Shown piece after piece: positions 1 through 6,361 of a stretch of DNA of 20,240 nt. The position numbers and the translations under genes were made by a program. Numbering within the stretch: position 1 is the stretch's first letter; each line of letters opens with the position of its first letter. Source of the stretch: a virus; IMG/VR virus record IMGVR_UViG_3300042518_001488, positions 1-20,240 of that record; one strand, written 5' to 3'. The notes under the pieces were generated by a model, which did not search any database, was not told the origin of the DNA, and saw only the letters and a list, made by a program, of their open reading frames with translations.

Positions 1-1
1 T

Positions 2-385
2 GAATGCCCAGGGACGGCGTTTTCGGTCAACTGCCTTGATTTTCAGATCAGCCCAGAGAATGAAGCGACGTGTTTCAGGCCGGGAGTTGGGTTTCCTTTT
101 GGGGATTTGTCGGCTTGCGGTTGTGCGATTAGCGTAGGCGGTGCGGGCGAAACCACACCGCCCTATTTCGATACATCGGACTGTTTTATCGGCAATTGCA
201 ACGAAGCTTGCTGCGACTTCCTAGACGATTGCGAATGTTGCTTGCCAGACGGAAGATGCTTGCCTAAGTTTGCTCAAAAGTGGAATCAAACAGTTACCGC
301 CCACACTCGGACCCAAACGTGTTCGGGTTTCTCAAGTCAATCAGTCTGCACAGGGGCTCCATCGTGGACAATCAATCTGTCGTAA
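2..385 (+). CDS. Cysteine-rich protein, C-terminal part (5' end outside window)
   Basis: The frame is open from base 2 to TAA at 383-385, giving 127 residues with no convincing internal start, so this is the C-terminal end of a gene beginning upstream. It holds 15 cysteines, concentrated in a knot-like stretch around base 180-265 with pairs such as ACC and ECC. This spacing suggests a small disulfide-stabilised domain, as in secreted or virion-surface proteins. No family is recognised. Its 3' end overlaps the next gene by 22 bases, so the two are probably translated together, and that neighbour resembles a sulfhydryl oxidase. A tail or adhesion protein is a guess from position only. Confidence 0.7.
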   Translation, partial: ECPGTAFSVNCLDFQISPENEATCFRPGVGFPFGDLSACGCAISVGGAGETTPPYFDTSDCFIGNCNEACCDFLDDCECCLPDGRCLPKFAQKWNQTVTAHTRTQTCSGFSSQSVCTGAPSWTINLS

Positions 386-783
386 ATATCAACATGGATG
401 GAACGCCATTTACCCCAGGCAAGCCAGCGCAACCGCGATCTTTCACGATCACGATGCAGGGCGATCCGCCGCCGACAATCAGCCAAGAGCAAGTCAACGC
501 GAAGCGGATCGAGAGAACAATCAAGCAGGGCCAATTCGCTTGGGCCAAGCTCCATTCCTATCGCGGGTGCGACCCTCAGTGGCTCGACATTTGGCAATAC
601 CTCATCCCGCAGCGGTGCGATTGCAAAGACGGCTACCAGCGGATCCTAGCCGAGATGCCCCCCGACTTCTCATCCCCCGAAGCATTCTTCGCCTGGGGCG
701 TAGCGTTGCACAACGCGGTCAACGCGAAGCTCGGCAAGCAGCAGATCACGATCGACGAAGCCCTCAAAATCTGGCGTTCGTAG
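364..783 (+). CDS. ERV/ALR-like (sulfhydryl-oxidase-type) small protein
   Basis: This 139-residue protein starts at GTG 364, with AGGGG about 8 bases upstream; a longer GTG start at 280 would overlap the previous gene by over 100 bases. Its C-terminal half follows the ERV/ALR flavin-linked sulfhydryl oxidase layout: a W..LHS segment at 60-65, an IP..C.C at 81-87, then Trp111 exactly 24 residues after the second cysteine, and HNAVNAKLGK at 116-125. HN.VN..L.K is the FAD-contacting signature of that family. The redox pair is C.C (85, 87) rather than the usual C..C, so activity is uncertain. Family members make disulfides, which fits the Cys-rich upstream neighbour. The homology was judged by eye. 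Confidence 0.6.
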   Translation: MDNQSVVNINMDGTPFTPGKPAQPRSFTITMQGDPPPTISQEQVNAKRIERTIKQGQFAWAKLHSYRGCDPQWLDIWQYLIPQRCDCKDGYQRILAEMPPDFSSPEAFFAWGVALHNAVNAKLGKQQITIDEALKIWRS

Positions 784-817
784 GGTCTAGCCAAAAAAAC
801 CGCAATCTTTTTTCCCT

Positions 818-844
818 GCGTTTTCGTTGGCGAAACGCTTGTTT
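818..844 (+). terminator. Candidate terminator after the late region
   Basis: GCGTTTTCG at 818-826 pairs with CGAAACGC at 831-838 (8 bp, one bulged T, TTGG loop), followed by TTGTTT. It sits 35 bases after the ERV-like gene and before promoter P1. The U-tract is imperfect, so strength is uncertain. Confidence 0.4.
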
Positions 845-851
845 CGGGAAA

Positions 852-919
852 AACTTCGATATCTTTTTGAATAAAGGTGTTGATCTTTGTTTGGGGTGGC
901 GATAATATACACACGTCGG
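852..919 (+). repeat. Promoter-containing direct repeat, copy 1
   Basis: This 68-bp segment aligns without gaps to 1405-1472, with about 49 of 68 identities by eye. The last 20 bases, CGATAATATACACACGTCGG, are identical. Similarity continues more loosely into the leaders (GACGCAAACCA-type blocks, then ACGATGAACG). The two copies bracket the genes at 964 and 1177. Confidence 0.8.
880..908 (+). promoter_or_regulatory. Promoter P1 (sigma70-like)
   Basis: TTGATC at 880-885 is separated by exactly 17 bases from TAATAT at 903-908, both close to the sigma70 consensus. It lies in a 180-base gap, just upstream of the first gene of the rightward gene train. The same spacing and the same -10 context recur at 1433-1461, which strengthens both calls. 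Confidence 0.75.
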
Positions 920-963
920 AAGCAATTGAGACTGACGACGCAACGCAAACCAGGGCAGTAACG

Positions 964-1125
964 ATGAACGCAACATTCGAGCAAGCAATCAGCGCAGCAA
1001 ACGACCTACTCAAAAGCGACGACGCAATCGTATCAGTCGAAATCGAGTTTTCGCTTTCAACAGGCCAAGTCTACCGAGGGGAATGGGACGGGCTTAACTT
1101 CCTGAGTCTGGTAAAGATCAGCTAG
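964..1125 (+). CDS. Small unrecognised early protein (53 aa)
   Basis: The start is set at ATG 964, downstream of promoter P1 and preceded by CCAGGGCAG; an in-frame start further upstream would lie inside the promoter. The product is small and acidic (MNATFEQAISAANDLLKSDD...) with no membrane segment and no recognised family. As the first gene after an early-type promoter it may be a host-takeover or regulatory protein, but nothing in the residues shows this. A 51-base gap follows. Confidence 0.55.
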   Translation: MNATFEQAISAANDLLKSDDAIVSVEIEFSLSTGQVYRGEWDGLNFLSLVKIS

Positions 1126-1176
1126 TTCGCTATACGCCTGATGCCGGGATAGGCTCCGGCTTTGAGGGGTGAAGCG

Positions 1177-1395
1177 ATGGAAACACGACAGTGGAAGGTA
1201 ACGGCGTACACAGGCAAGAATCGAAACGTCTTGCTTGGTTCTAGCTATGTTTTGGCGGATAGCGAATCCGAGGCGATAGACCTTGGCAGGCAAGCATTGC
1301 GGCTAATCGGGGTGCGCGGGACATTTCGCGTTTCGGCGATGCGATACAACCCGCTCAGGGACTTGGCCTTTCAAGGTTTTGTTAGGGCGGTATAG
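1177..1395 (+). CDS. Small unrecognised early protein (72 aa)
   Basis: ATG 1177 has a GAGGGGTGAAGCG leader; the in-frame TTG at 1162 lacks such a signal. The product (METRQWKVTAYTG...) looks like a small mixed alpha/beta domain: a predicted strand, then a helix rich in Glu and Ala (SESEAIDLGRQALRLIG), then more strands. The family is not recognised. A short hairpin (GCCGG 1143-1147 with CCGGC 1156-1160, then TTT) lies just upstream and could attenuate transcription or be incidental. Both promoter repeats flank this gene together with the one at 964. Confidence 0.6.
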   Translation: METRQWKVTAYTGKNRNVLLGSSYVLADSESEAIDLGRQALRLIGVRGTFRVSAMRYNPLRDLAFQGFVRAV

Positions 1396-1404
1396 CCCCA
1401 AAAA

Positions 1405-1472
1405 AACTTCCACATCTTTTCCCGAAAACCTGTTGACCTTTAATTTACCGCCCGATAATATACACACGTCGG
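1405..1472 (+). repeat. Promoter-containing direct repeat, copy 2
   Basis: Gap-free counterpart of 852-919. Conservation is highest over the -35, the -10 and the 11 bases downstream of it, and lowest in the spacer, the pattern expected if promoter function is what is being kept. Confidence 0.8.
1433..1461 (+). promoter_or_regulatory. Promoter P2 (sigma70-like)
   Basis: TTGACC at 1433-1438, a 17-base spacer and TAATAT at 1456-1461. It is a diverged duplicate of P1 and stands in the 118-base gap before the gene at 1514. Its -35 is closer to consensus than that of P1. Confidence 0.8.
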
Positions 1473-1513
1473 CAACAACGCTGACGCAAACCACTAACCG
1501 GAGACGATGAACG

Positions 1514-1708
1514 ATGACGACCTGCGAACTAGCCGCCGACCTGAAGAGTTTTATTGACGGCCAATTGTGCCTGATCTACGAATGCGGCGAAAATCGAGAC
1601 GACGTTTTCGACAATATCAACGCCAAGACGGTCGGAATGAACGACGACTGCCGTCAGGCTTTTTACGATTACCGAGATACGCAGGAGGCTTGCTACCTAG
1701 CACGCTAG
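1514..1708 (+). CDS. Small acidic unrecognised protein (64 aa)
   Basis: ATG 1514 lies 11 bases after a GGAG. An earlier ATG at 1507, which corresponds to the first gene's start in the duplicated leader, opens a different frame of only 16 codons and could act as an overlapping leader peptide. The product is acidic with four cysteines and no membrane helix. No family is recognised. It is the only gene between promoter P2 and the candidate terminator at 1731, so it may be strongly expressed early. Confidence 0.6.
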   Translation: MTTCELAADLKSFIDGQLCLIYECGENRDDVFDNINAKTVGMNDDCRQAFYDYRDTQEACYLAR

Positions 1709-1730
1709 CCCACTAACCAGCCGGGAACGG

Positions 1731-1752
1731 CGAAACCCTTCGGGGTCTTTTT
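1731..1752 (+). terminator. Candidate intrinsic terminator (UUCG loop)
   Basis: ACCC-TTCG-GGGT (1735-1746) forms a short stem with a very stable UUCG tetraloop, and CTTTTT follows. The stem is only 4 bp plus a mismatch and a further A-T pair, so termination is probably partial, letting P2 transcripts continue into the long gene train. Confidence 0.5.
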
Positions 1753-1778
1753 ACTCACACCTTTTTGGAGACGATACG

Positions 1779-2069
1779 ATGAAATTCGACAATGATTTCT
1801 TGGTGATTTGCGGCCAGCATTTTTCTAGGCACGGCAAGATGATTCGAGGGCCATTCAAGACGATTGCTAAGCTTGCCAGAAATGGCTGGTCGGATCGGTC
1901 GAAGATTCTAGCACACGTCACCAGCAATGGCGATGTTTGGCACGAGGTTGAATTCAAGACGATCAGGGAAGCAAAGCAGGCATTCGCGACCCTTCAAACC
2001 AAAAAGGGCTCGATGAGCTTTGCTGAGTACAACCGGCGATGCCAAGGCGATTATCTGGCAACTGCGTAA
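1779..2069 (+). CDS. Unrecognised basic protein (96 aa)
   Basis: ATG 1779 is preceded by TTTGGAGACGATACG, a good ribosome-binding site that resembles the leader of the gene at 4069. The product is basic, with repeated lysine and arginine and a patterned middle (hydrophobic strand, WHEVEF, then helix REAKQAFATL), suggesting a small alpha/beta domain that may bind nucleic acid. The family is not recognised. The next gene starts 8 bases after its stop. Confidence 0.65.
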   Translation: MKFDNDFLVICGQHFSRHGKMIRGPFKTIAKLARNGWSDRSKILAHVTSNGDVWHEVEFKTIREAKQAFATLQTKKGSMSFAEYNRRCQGDYLATA

Positions 2070-2077
2070 GGCCATTC

Positions 2078-2287
2078 ATGAAACCTTGCACCAAATGCCG
2101 AACCACCAAGCCCTTCGGCGAGTACCGCAAATCCAACCGGACTCGCGACGGGCTCGACACTCAATGCAAAGCATGCCGACAGGCGAAAGCCAAGACGACA
2201 GAGGCCAGAAACACACCCTCGACGCTAGCCAATTGGGCTCGCGGGACGATGGCGAAACTACACTTAACCGAGAGGGATTATTCGTGA
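2078..2287 (+). CDS. Small zinc-finger protein (C..C / C..C)
   Basis: Sixty-nine residues from ATG 2078. The N-terminus carries CTKC, then a basic stretch with RDGL, then CKAC about 27 residues later. This is the treble-clef/zinc-ribbon pattern common in small phage proteins and in the zinc part of HNH-type proteins, but no HNH catalytic residues follow. It probably binds one zinc through four cysteines. Its stop overlaps the GTG of the next gene (GTGA). The role is unknown; nucleic-acid binding is an inference from the fold type. Confidence 0.7.
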   Translation: MKPCTKCRTTKPFGEYRKSNRTRDGLDTQCKACRQAKAKTTEARNTPSTLANWARGTMAKLHLTERDYS

Positions 2288-2514
2288 AAAAAACTGACGA
2301 AGAACTACTCGACGATATCCGGCAGGCGGCTCTAGCGATTCGTGACGCAAGCGACGAGATCCCGCTAATAGGCTCGATGACGATTGCGGAAATCACGCAA
2401 ATCGAGAGCCATGCCAACGCACTAGCGATCTACTGCAAGCTCCTACGGCAGCGGCTTGAAGCACAAGACCCGGCAATCCAACACTTACGCAAAACACTAC
2501 AGGAGGGCGAATAA
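2284..2514 (+). CDS. Small helical unrecognised protein (76 aa)
   Basis: GTG 2284 overlaps the preceding TGA (GTGA) and is preceded by GAGGG, which supports coupled translation. The protein is almost entirely charged helix (KKTDEELLDDIRQAAL..., then a Leu/Arg-rich C-terminal half), consistent with a small coiled-coil or helical bundle. No family is recognised. It ends in TAATG, shared with the next gene. Confidence 0.65.
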   Translation: MKKTDEELLDDIRQAALAIRDASDEIPLIGSMTIAEITQIESHANALAIYCKLLRQRLEAQDPAIQHLRKTLQEGE

Positions 2515-2726
2515 TGGCATTGCATTCAGCGAACGAACTTAGGGCAATCGCGGAACTTTTGGACGCGATAACAAAATTTGAATCCGATTATTCGCACCCC
2601 TTGACTTTGTCCGGAAGCCTTGATGTCTCAGACGGAGAGGGCAACCCCAAAGCAGGCGAGCTGCAAATTAGCGGTGGAGTTTGGCGATACGTACCGACAA
2701 CCGAGGAGACCAAGGAAAATGAGTAG
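2514..2726 (+). CDS. Small unrecognised protein (70 aa)
   Basis: ATG 2514 overlaps the preceding TAA (TAATG). An amphipathic N-terminal helix (ANELRAIAELLDAITKFES) is followed by short strands and an acidic tail ending TTEETKENE. No motif is recognised. The 3' end overlaps the next gene by 8 bases, placing it within a continuous translationally coupled series. Confidence 0.65.
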   Translation: MALHSANELRAIAELLDAITKFESDYSHPLTLSGSLDVSDGEGNPKAGELQISGGVWRYVPTTEETKENE

Positions 2727-3105
2727 CGACAAAATACCGGGCGTACCGGAGGGCTGGGAGTTGGTGAGAATCGGCAAGCCTGAGATCGGCGAATGGTTTA
2801 TCAACGGGCTAGACGATCTCGTTCGAGCGATCGACGACAAGCACTTTTATGGATGCGCTATCATCCGCAAGATCGAGAAGCCCGCACGCTATCGACATTT
2901 TGCGAATGCGGAAGAATACCTGCCTCATTGGGGCAAGCCGATCCGCTTAAAGGACGGGACGGGCTTCGAAAGCGTGGTTAGCACTAGCAAGCTTGGCATC
3001 TACGTTGCGTCTGGAAGCTCAGTCATCCGACACGAAATGGCCGTTGCTTTCGATCTATTTGAATTTGCCGACGGAACCCCCTTTGGAGTTAAGATCGATG
3101 AGTGA
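2719..3105 (+). CDS. Conserved-type phage hypothetical protein (128 aa)
   Basis: The start is ATG 2719, with AAGGAAA just upstream and a short overlap with the previous gene. It begins with a P.GWELVRIGKP..GEWF motif and continues with IEKPARYRHFANAEEY.PH, ending in FEFADGTPFGV. I recognise this arrangement from many tailed-phage early regions, where it carries no assigned function. The GW..VRIG..K.GE.. element resembles the GYRLL....V.VGDEF motif of the protein at 9606, so the two may share a small beta-rich fold. Confidence 0.7.
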   Translation: MSSDKIPGVPEGWELVRIGKPEIGEWFINGLDDLVRAIDDKHFYGCAIIRKIEKPARYRHFANAEEYLPHWGKPIRLKDGTGFESVVSTSKLGIYVASGSSVIRHEMAVAFDLFEFADGTPFGVKIDE

Positions 3106-3355
3106 CACCGTCAACGTCAACACAACGCAACCGTTACGCATCGCAGAGCTATTGAGCGAAGCGGCGAAGGCTGAGGGAGTTGAGAAATCGCCGTTTGTAG
3201 GGGCAGCGATAGTAGATCGGGCGATCAAGATCCTCGGGTTGAATCGCAAGGAAACGCTCGCATCGATTCCCGTTCGCGGCAGAGGGCGTCCGGTCCAATA
3301 CGACCCTGCGAAAGCTCCAGCAGTGAAGCGAAAGCGAGGTAGGCCAAATGGATGA
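3098..3355 (+). CDS. Small protein with two AT-hook-like motifs (85 aa)
   Basis: ATG 3098 overlaps the preceding stop by 8 bases. Residues 1-60 are a helical domain of unknown type. The tail has RGRGRPVQ and then KRKRGRPNG, two copies of the GRP core flanked by basic residues that defines AT-hooks, which grip the minor groove of AT-rich DNA. DNA binding is therefore likely. A possible role in transcription or nucleoid interaction is inference. The same type of tail occurs in the protein at 18471. Confidence 0.7.
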   Translation: MSDTVNVNTTQPLRIAELLSEAAKAEGVEKSPFVGAAIVDRAIKILGLNRKETLASIPVRGRGRPVQYDPAKAPAVKRKRGRPNG

Positions 3356-3364
3356 GTTTTACTT
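3348..3364 (+). repeat. Start-codon repeat ATGGATGAGTTTTAYTT, copy 1
   Basis: Matches 3655-3671 at 16 of 17 bases. Copy 2 is the start of the gene at 3655 (MDEFYL); copy 1 spells MDEFYF immediately before the start I prefer for the gene at 3387. The pair brackets that single gene. Confidence 0.7.
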
Positions 3365-3386
3365 TGGATTGCTTGAAAGGGAAATA

Positions 3387-3662
3387 ATGGCGATAAAACC
3401 TAGGACAATTTGCAGCGACGGAACTAGCCTTTCGATACAGGCCAGCCGAACGCATTATTGCACGCCGAGAGAAGACGAAGGGCCGTATCTGGCTATGGAG
3501 GCGGGGTACATTCTGGACGCTAACGGCAACCAGCTAACGCCCCCTGAATCATGGGCTGACTACACAGACGGCCCAGTGTTTCCCAATGATGTTTACGGCT
3601 ATGTGCCTGTCGAACTAATTGAGTCGTTTATTGCCGACCACGGAGGGCGGGCTGATGGATGA
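3387..3662 (+). CDS. Conserved-type phage hypothetical protein (91 aa)
   Basis: ATG 3387 follows AAAGGGAAATA, a good ribosome-binding site. An in-frame ATG at 3348 would add 13 residues that merely duplicate the start of the next gene, so I treat it as a repeat remnant. The protein has SDGTSLSIQAS..HYCTPR, then a GYI.D..G..LTPP..W.DY.DGP segment and VYGYVPVELI..FI..HGG. This pattern recurs in many phage early regions without a known role. It lacks membrane segments. The 3' end overlaps the next gene by 8 bases. Confidence 0.7.
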   Translation: MAIKPRTICSDGTSLSIQASRTHYCTPREDEGPYLAMEAGYILDANGNQLTPPESWADYTDGPVFPNDVYGYVPVELIESFIADHGGRADG

Positions 3663-4047
3663 GTTTTATTTGCTGGTCGTGGCTCGGCGTAAGCAGCGAA
3701 AGCGGACCAAGGCACCTAACGGGCGATGGCTGAAACAAAAGCCCAAAGACCGGACCCGGATAACGCGGGTAGCGAAATGCACGTTCCGTTACGATTGCTT
3801 TTCTGACGACGGGTTTACAGTGGGCCGGTGGTGGAAGATCGAGGTATTTGATAACCCGATTACACACATGATGGATTTGATTTTTGTAGGAATGCACTTC
3901 GACCCTGGCGTAAGGGCAGCGGAAGCATTGTCTGAGCGGATGGTATCGGGCTTGAGTCTTGCCAGCGGCGTGAAATGGGAGGCTGATTGCGAAATAATTG
4001 AGCGAGGCCAAGCGATTAAAAAGCGGATTGATTTGGAAGTTGCTTAG
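3655..4047 (+). CDS. Unrecognised protein with basic N-terminus (130 aa)
   Basis: ATG 3655 follows GGAGGGCGGGCTG. The first 40 residues are strongly basic (RRKQRKRTK, KQKPKDRTR), the remainder mixed with a strand-rich centre (GRWWKIEVFDNP) and a helical C-terminus. It may bind nucleic acid through its basic end, but no domain is recognised. Its first 17 bases are duplicated at 3348. Confidence 0.65.
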   Translation: MDEFYLLVVARRKQRKRTKAPNGRWLKQKPKDRTRITRVAKCTFRYDCFSDDGFTVGRWWKIEVFDNPITHMMDLIFVGMHFDPGVRAAEALSERMVSGLSLASGVKWEADCEIIERGQAIKKRIDLEVA

Positions 4048-4068
4048 ACTTTTTTGGAGATTGAAACG

Positions 4069-4287
4069 ATGGAAGACAAGATTATTAGTTTTTTGAGGCG
4101 TCGACATGCGAGCCTGTTTCGGGCGATCGAGAACTTGGAGCATAACCGAAATGCGATCGAGGACCGCGACGATCTCGGCACGGGGCTCATGGGTATCTTT
4201 GATCACATCGAGGAAGTTTTGAGCGAGGTCAAGGCGATCCGAACGGCGATCGATGACAAGATTGCCGAACTGGAGGGTGCATCGTGA
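4069..4287 (+). CDS. Small coiled-coil-type protein (72 aa)
   Basis: ATG 4069 has TTGGAGA eight bases upstream; the in-frame TTG at 4054 is part of that leader. The sequence is nearly all helix with heptad-like hydrophobic positions (IISFLRRRHASLFRAIENL..., then IEEVLSEVKAIRTAIDDKIAEL), so a dimeric coiled coil is likely. No family is recognised. Its stop overlaps the GTG of the next gene (GTGA). Confidence 0.65.
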   Translation: MEDKIISFLRRRHASLFRAIENLEHNRNAIEDRDDLGTGLMGIFDHIEEVLSEVKAIRTAIDDKIAELEGAS

Positions 4288-4730
4288 ATAAATTCAACGC
4301 GCTACAACAGTTTCAATCGTGGCCCCCTGAGTGGCAGCGGCTTTGTGCGGAATACTGGATTGAGACGGGGGGGGTTGAGCCTACGAAGGTTTCGACGTTC
4401 GGCGAAAGGCTAGAGTCAGCCAAAAAGCTTTTGATGGGCCAGGAAAGCGTACAGGCCAAGATATCAGCAAGGCTAGCGCAAGACCAACCCAAGGCGGGGA
4501 AGGTGGCAGCGAAGCCAGCACGCAATTTTATGCGATACACCCGCGATGAGTTGACCGAAGTGGATTCGCATGTTTCGGAGGGTCGAGGGCCTTCGGAAGT
4601 TGCTCGAATCATGGACAAGAAATACCCTAAGCAGCGAACTATCGACGCATGGGAAAAGATGGCGAACCGGATTAAAAAGTTCGGATTCCTGCACATGATG
4701 GATCGGGCTGTCGATGTGGAGTTCAAATAA
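4284..4730 (+). CDS. Putative DNA-binding protein with Myb/SANT-like C-terminal helices (148 aa)
   Basis: GTG 4284 is preceded by GGAGGGTGCATC and overlaps the previous TGA. Residues about 85-135 read TRDELTEVDSHVSEGRGPSE, then VARIMDKKYPKQRT, then a helix beginning IDAWEKMANRIKK. The spacing (acidic first helix, short G-containing turn, IA-type helix, then RT..A...) resembles Myb/SANT or related three-helix DNA-binding domains. The N-terminal part is helical and unassigned. A transcription or packaging-adaptor role is possible but not shown. Confidence 0.6.
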   Translation: MNKFNALQQFQSWPPEWQRLCAEYWIETGGVEPTKVSTFGERLESAKKLLMGQESVQAKISARLAQDQPKAGKVAAKPARNFMRYTRDELTEVDSHVSEGRGPSEVARIMDKKYPKQRTIDAWEKMANRIKKFGFLHMMDRAVDVEFK

Positions 4731-4816
4731 TGGCAATCCTACTTGTCCTAACCGGCTTTATCCTCGGTTGCTCCTTCGGTTGCGGAATGGTGCTATGGGG
4801 GCTCATGGATGATTGA
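4730..4816 (+). CDS. Tiny membrane peptide (28 aa)
   Basis: ATG 4730 shares its A with the preceding TAA (TAATG). The whole product is hydrophobic (MAILLVLTGFILGCSFGCGM...) and should form a single transmembrane helix. LTGFILGC also looks like a lipobox ending at Cys14, so a lipopeptide is an alternative. It overlaps the next tiny gene by 8 bases. The function is unknown. Confidence 0.5.
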   Translation: MAILLVLTGFILGCSFGCGMVLWGLMDD

Positions 4817-4904
4817 TACCGTCGAGATCTGCCGAGCATTGTTTGCCGGTGGTTGTGTTGCGATTCTTTTGGCTATTTTCTCAGAGGTGATTTATGGGGA
4901 GTGA
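4809..4904 (+). CDS. Tiny membrane peptide (31 aa)
   Basis: ATG 4809 overlaps the end of the preceding mini-gene, and its own end overlaps the ATG at 4894 by 11 bases, so it closes the only gap between two larger genes. The product has a short polar N-terminus (MIDTVEICR) and one transmembrane helix (ALFAGGCVAILLAIFSEVI). The function is unknown. The neat overlaps on both sides are the main evidence that it is real. Confidence 0.5.
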   Translation: MIDTVEICRALFAGGCVAILLAIFSEVIYGE

Positions 4905-5277
4905 TAAATACAATTTTGATTTTGAATGCACGCCAGAGCAATATCATGCGGGCCTGCATATGCTATGGAACGTACTCGGAAACAGGAACCCAGCGAACGA
5001 AGACGTCTTCACGCTAGCAGCCAGGGCAATCGAGGAAGCCCAGCGGCGGCCAAGCCGTCGAGAGATCGCGGCAATGGCGATGCAGGGGCTGTTGAGCGAC
5101 CCTGAGGAATCAGGGGTCTATGCAACAGTCGCGGATGTTGCGGTTAGATACGCCGACGCGCTCATCGAGCGACTATCCGCCGAACCAGTGGCCGAGGGCG
5201 TCAATCTGTTGCCGATGTATTCACGCGAATTGGATGAGGGGCTAGACAACGACCAGGATAGGGGGGCGAGCCGATGA
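4894..5277 (+). CDS. Conserved-type phage hypothetical protein (127 aa)
   Basis: ATG 4894 overlaps the preceding mini-gene. The centre has RPSRREIAAMAMQGLLSDP followed by AVRYADALIERL, a segment I recognise from short phage proteins where REIAAMAMQG...A...A..ADALI recurs without assigned function. The C-terminus is acidic. It overlaps the next gene by ATGA. No catalytic motif is visible. Confidence 0.7.
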   Translation: MGSDKYNFDFECTPEQYHAGLHMLWNVLGNRNPANEDVFTLAARAIEEAQRRPSRREIAAMAMQGLLSDPEESGVYATVADVAVRYADALIERLSAEPVAEGVNLLPMYSRELDEGLDNDQDRGASR

Positions 5278-5534
5278 AACCAACTGACGACGGCGGGCCA
5301 GCGTTTCCGTGTGTGGATGCACGCAACTTTGTTTCGACCGGCATGAGCCTGCGGGATTACTTTGCGGCCAGCGCAAGCGAGCAGGACATCGAAGAGCATT
5401 TGGGCGGCAAGATATCTCCGAAGACAGGTCGCAAGATAGACTGCCTGTCGCGAGAAAAAGCAAAATTCGCCTATGCCGATGCAATGATAAAAGCCAGGGT
5501 GGCCGATCCGGCAGAGGGGACTAGCCATGAGTGA
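5274..5534 (+). CDS. Conserved phage protein of the DGGPAFP / GMSLRDYFAA type (86 aa)
   Basis: ATG 5274 overlaps the previous TGA. It has the hallmarks of a widespread phage protein of unknown function: DGGPAFPC near the N-terminus, TGMSLRDYFAA in the middle and a helical end with YADAMIKAR. The usual length is about 80-100 residues, so this one is complete. It overlaps the exonuclease gene by 8 bases. Confidence 0.8.
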   Translation: MKPTDDGGPAFPCVDARNFVSTGMSLRDYFAASASEQDIEEHLGGKISPKTGRKIDCLSREKAKFAYADAMIKARVADPAEGTSHE

Positions 5535-6357
5535 CTATTACGCGATTAAGGCCCTATCGCATTCCATGCTGAGTTGTCTGGCCCAAAACCCGATGGAATG
5601 CCGGATGCGATATGTTGACGATCCACCAAGCCTACCGCCAAAAGACACGGCAGCGTTTGCGATGGGTCATGCGGTTCATTGCTTGGCGTTGGAGCCTGAG
5701 AGGTTCGACGAGCGGTTTGCGGTTGCCCCAAAGGTCGACAGGCGAACCACAGCGGGCAAGGTGGCTTGGGCCGAATACTTAGCAGACTGCGAAGGCAAAA
5801 CCATCCTCGACGATCAAGACTACGCCGACGCGGTGGCTTGCGTTCAGGCACTAAATAATCACCCTGAGTTTGCGGCGATCATGGCGCAGCCTCGGCGGGT
5901 CGAGGTGGAGCATCATTTTGATTTGTTCGGGCATCGGTTTAAGGCTCGGCTGGATTGCGTTATCGACTCGATGCGGTTGATCCTTGACATCAAGACAACC
6001 GACGACGCAAGCCCGCACAGGTGGCAATGGTCGGCGGTTGATTATGGGTATCATCGGCAGGCTTTCATCTACCAGGGGGCTGTGGAGCTTTCGCACGCAA
6101 ACAAAGAGCCCATCAGGGAATCGTACCGATTTATTTTCGCAGTCGTCGAGAAGCCAAAGCCGTCAACGCGGGGCATACCGCCAACGGTGGCATTGTATGA
6201 GCTTGACGATGCGACGATGCGAATGGGGGCCGAGGACACACACAGGCTAGTCCAGGATTACGAGACAAGACGAGAAACAAAGAATTGGCAGCAATACTAC
6301 AGCAGCGGGATTGTCCCCTTGCGGTTGCCAAAGCGAAGGGTTTACGAGGGAGAATAG
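5527..6357 (+). CDS. PD-(D/E)XK exodeoxyribonuclease (RecE/exonuclease VIII-like)
   Basis: This 276-residue protein matches the phage exonuclease-VIII-like PD-(D/E)XK nucleases. LSHSMLSCLAQNP at 10-22 and AFAMGHAVHCLALEPE at 44-58 carry the usual substrate helices with His51. The catalytic core is E127/E129, then KARLDCVID at 139-147 with Asp143, then ILDIKTT at 152-158 with Asp154 and Lys156, and YHRQAFIY at 175-182. It should resect double-stranded ends, leaving a single strand for the annealing protein encoded directly downstream; such exonuclease-RecT pairs act in recombination and replication. The start is ATG 5527 inside the previous gene's end. Confidence 0.9.
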   Translation: MSDYYAIKALSHSMLSCLAQNPMECRMRYVDDPPSLPPKDTAAFAMGHAVHCLALEPERFDERFAVAPKVDRRTTAGKVAWAEYLADCEGKTILDDQDYADAVACVQALNNHPEFAAIMAQPRRVEVEHHFDLFGHRFKARLDCVIDSMRLILDIKTTDDASPHRWQWSAVDYGYHRQAFIYQGAVELSHANKEPIRESYRFIFAVVEKPKPSTRGIPPTVALYELDDATMRMGAEDTHRLVQDYETRRETKNWQQYYSSGIVPLRLPKRRVYEGE

Positions 6358-6361
6358 AACG

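Noticed and set aside
270-905. Long + strand frame of 211 codons overlapping the ERV-like gene
   Set aside because: It runs through the ERV-like gene in another frame and through the terminator and promoter region; its composition is Arg/Gln/Ser-rich with no motif.
1507-1557. Sixteen-codon leader ORF starting 7 bases before the gene at 1514
   Set aside because: The ATG is only 4 bases from the GGAG and seems to be inherited from the duplicated leader. It may affect translation, but nothing shows that its peptide matters.
3628-4206. Open reading frame of 192 codons on the - strand
   Set aside because: It lies opposite well-supported + strand genes with good ribosome-binding sites and stop/start overlaps. 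Its translation has no recognisable motif, and no other - strand gene exists in the window.
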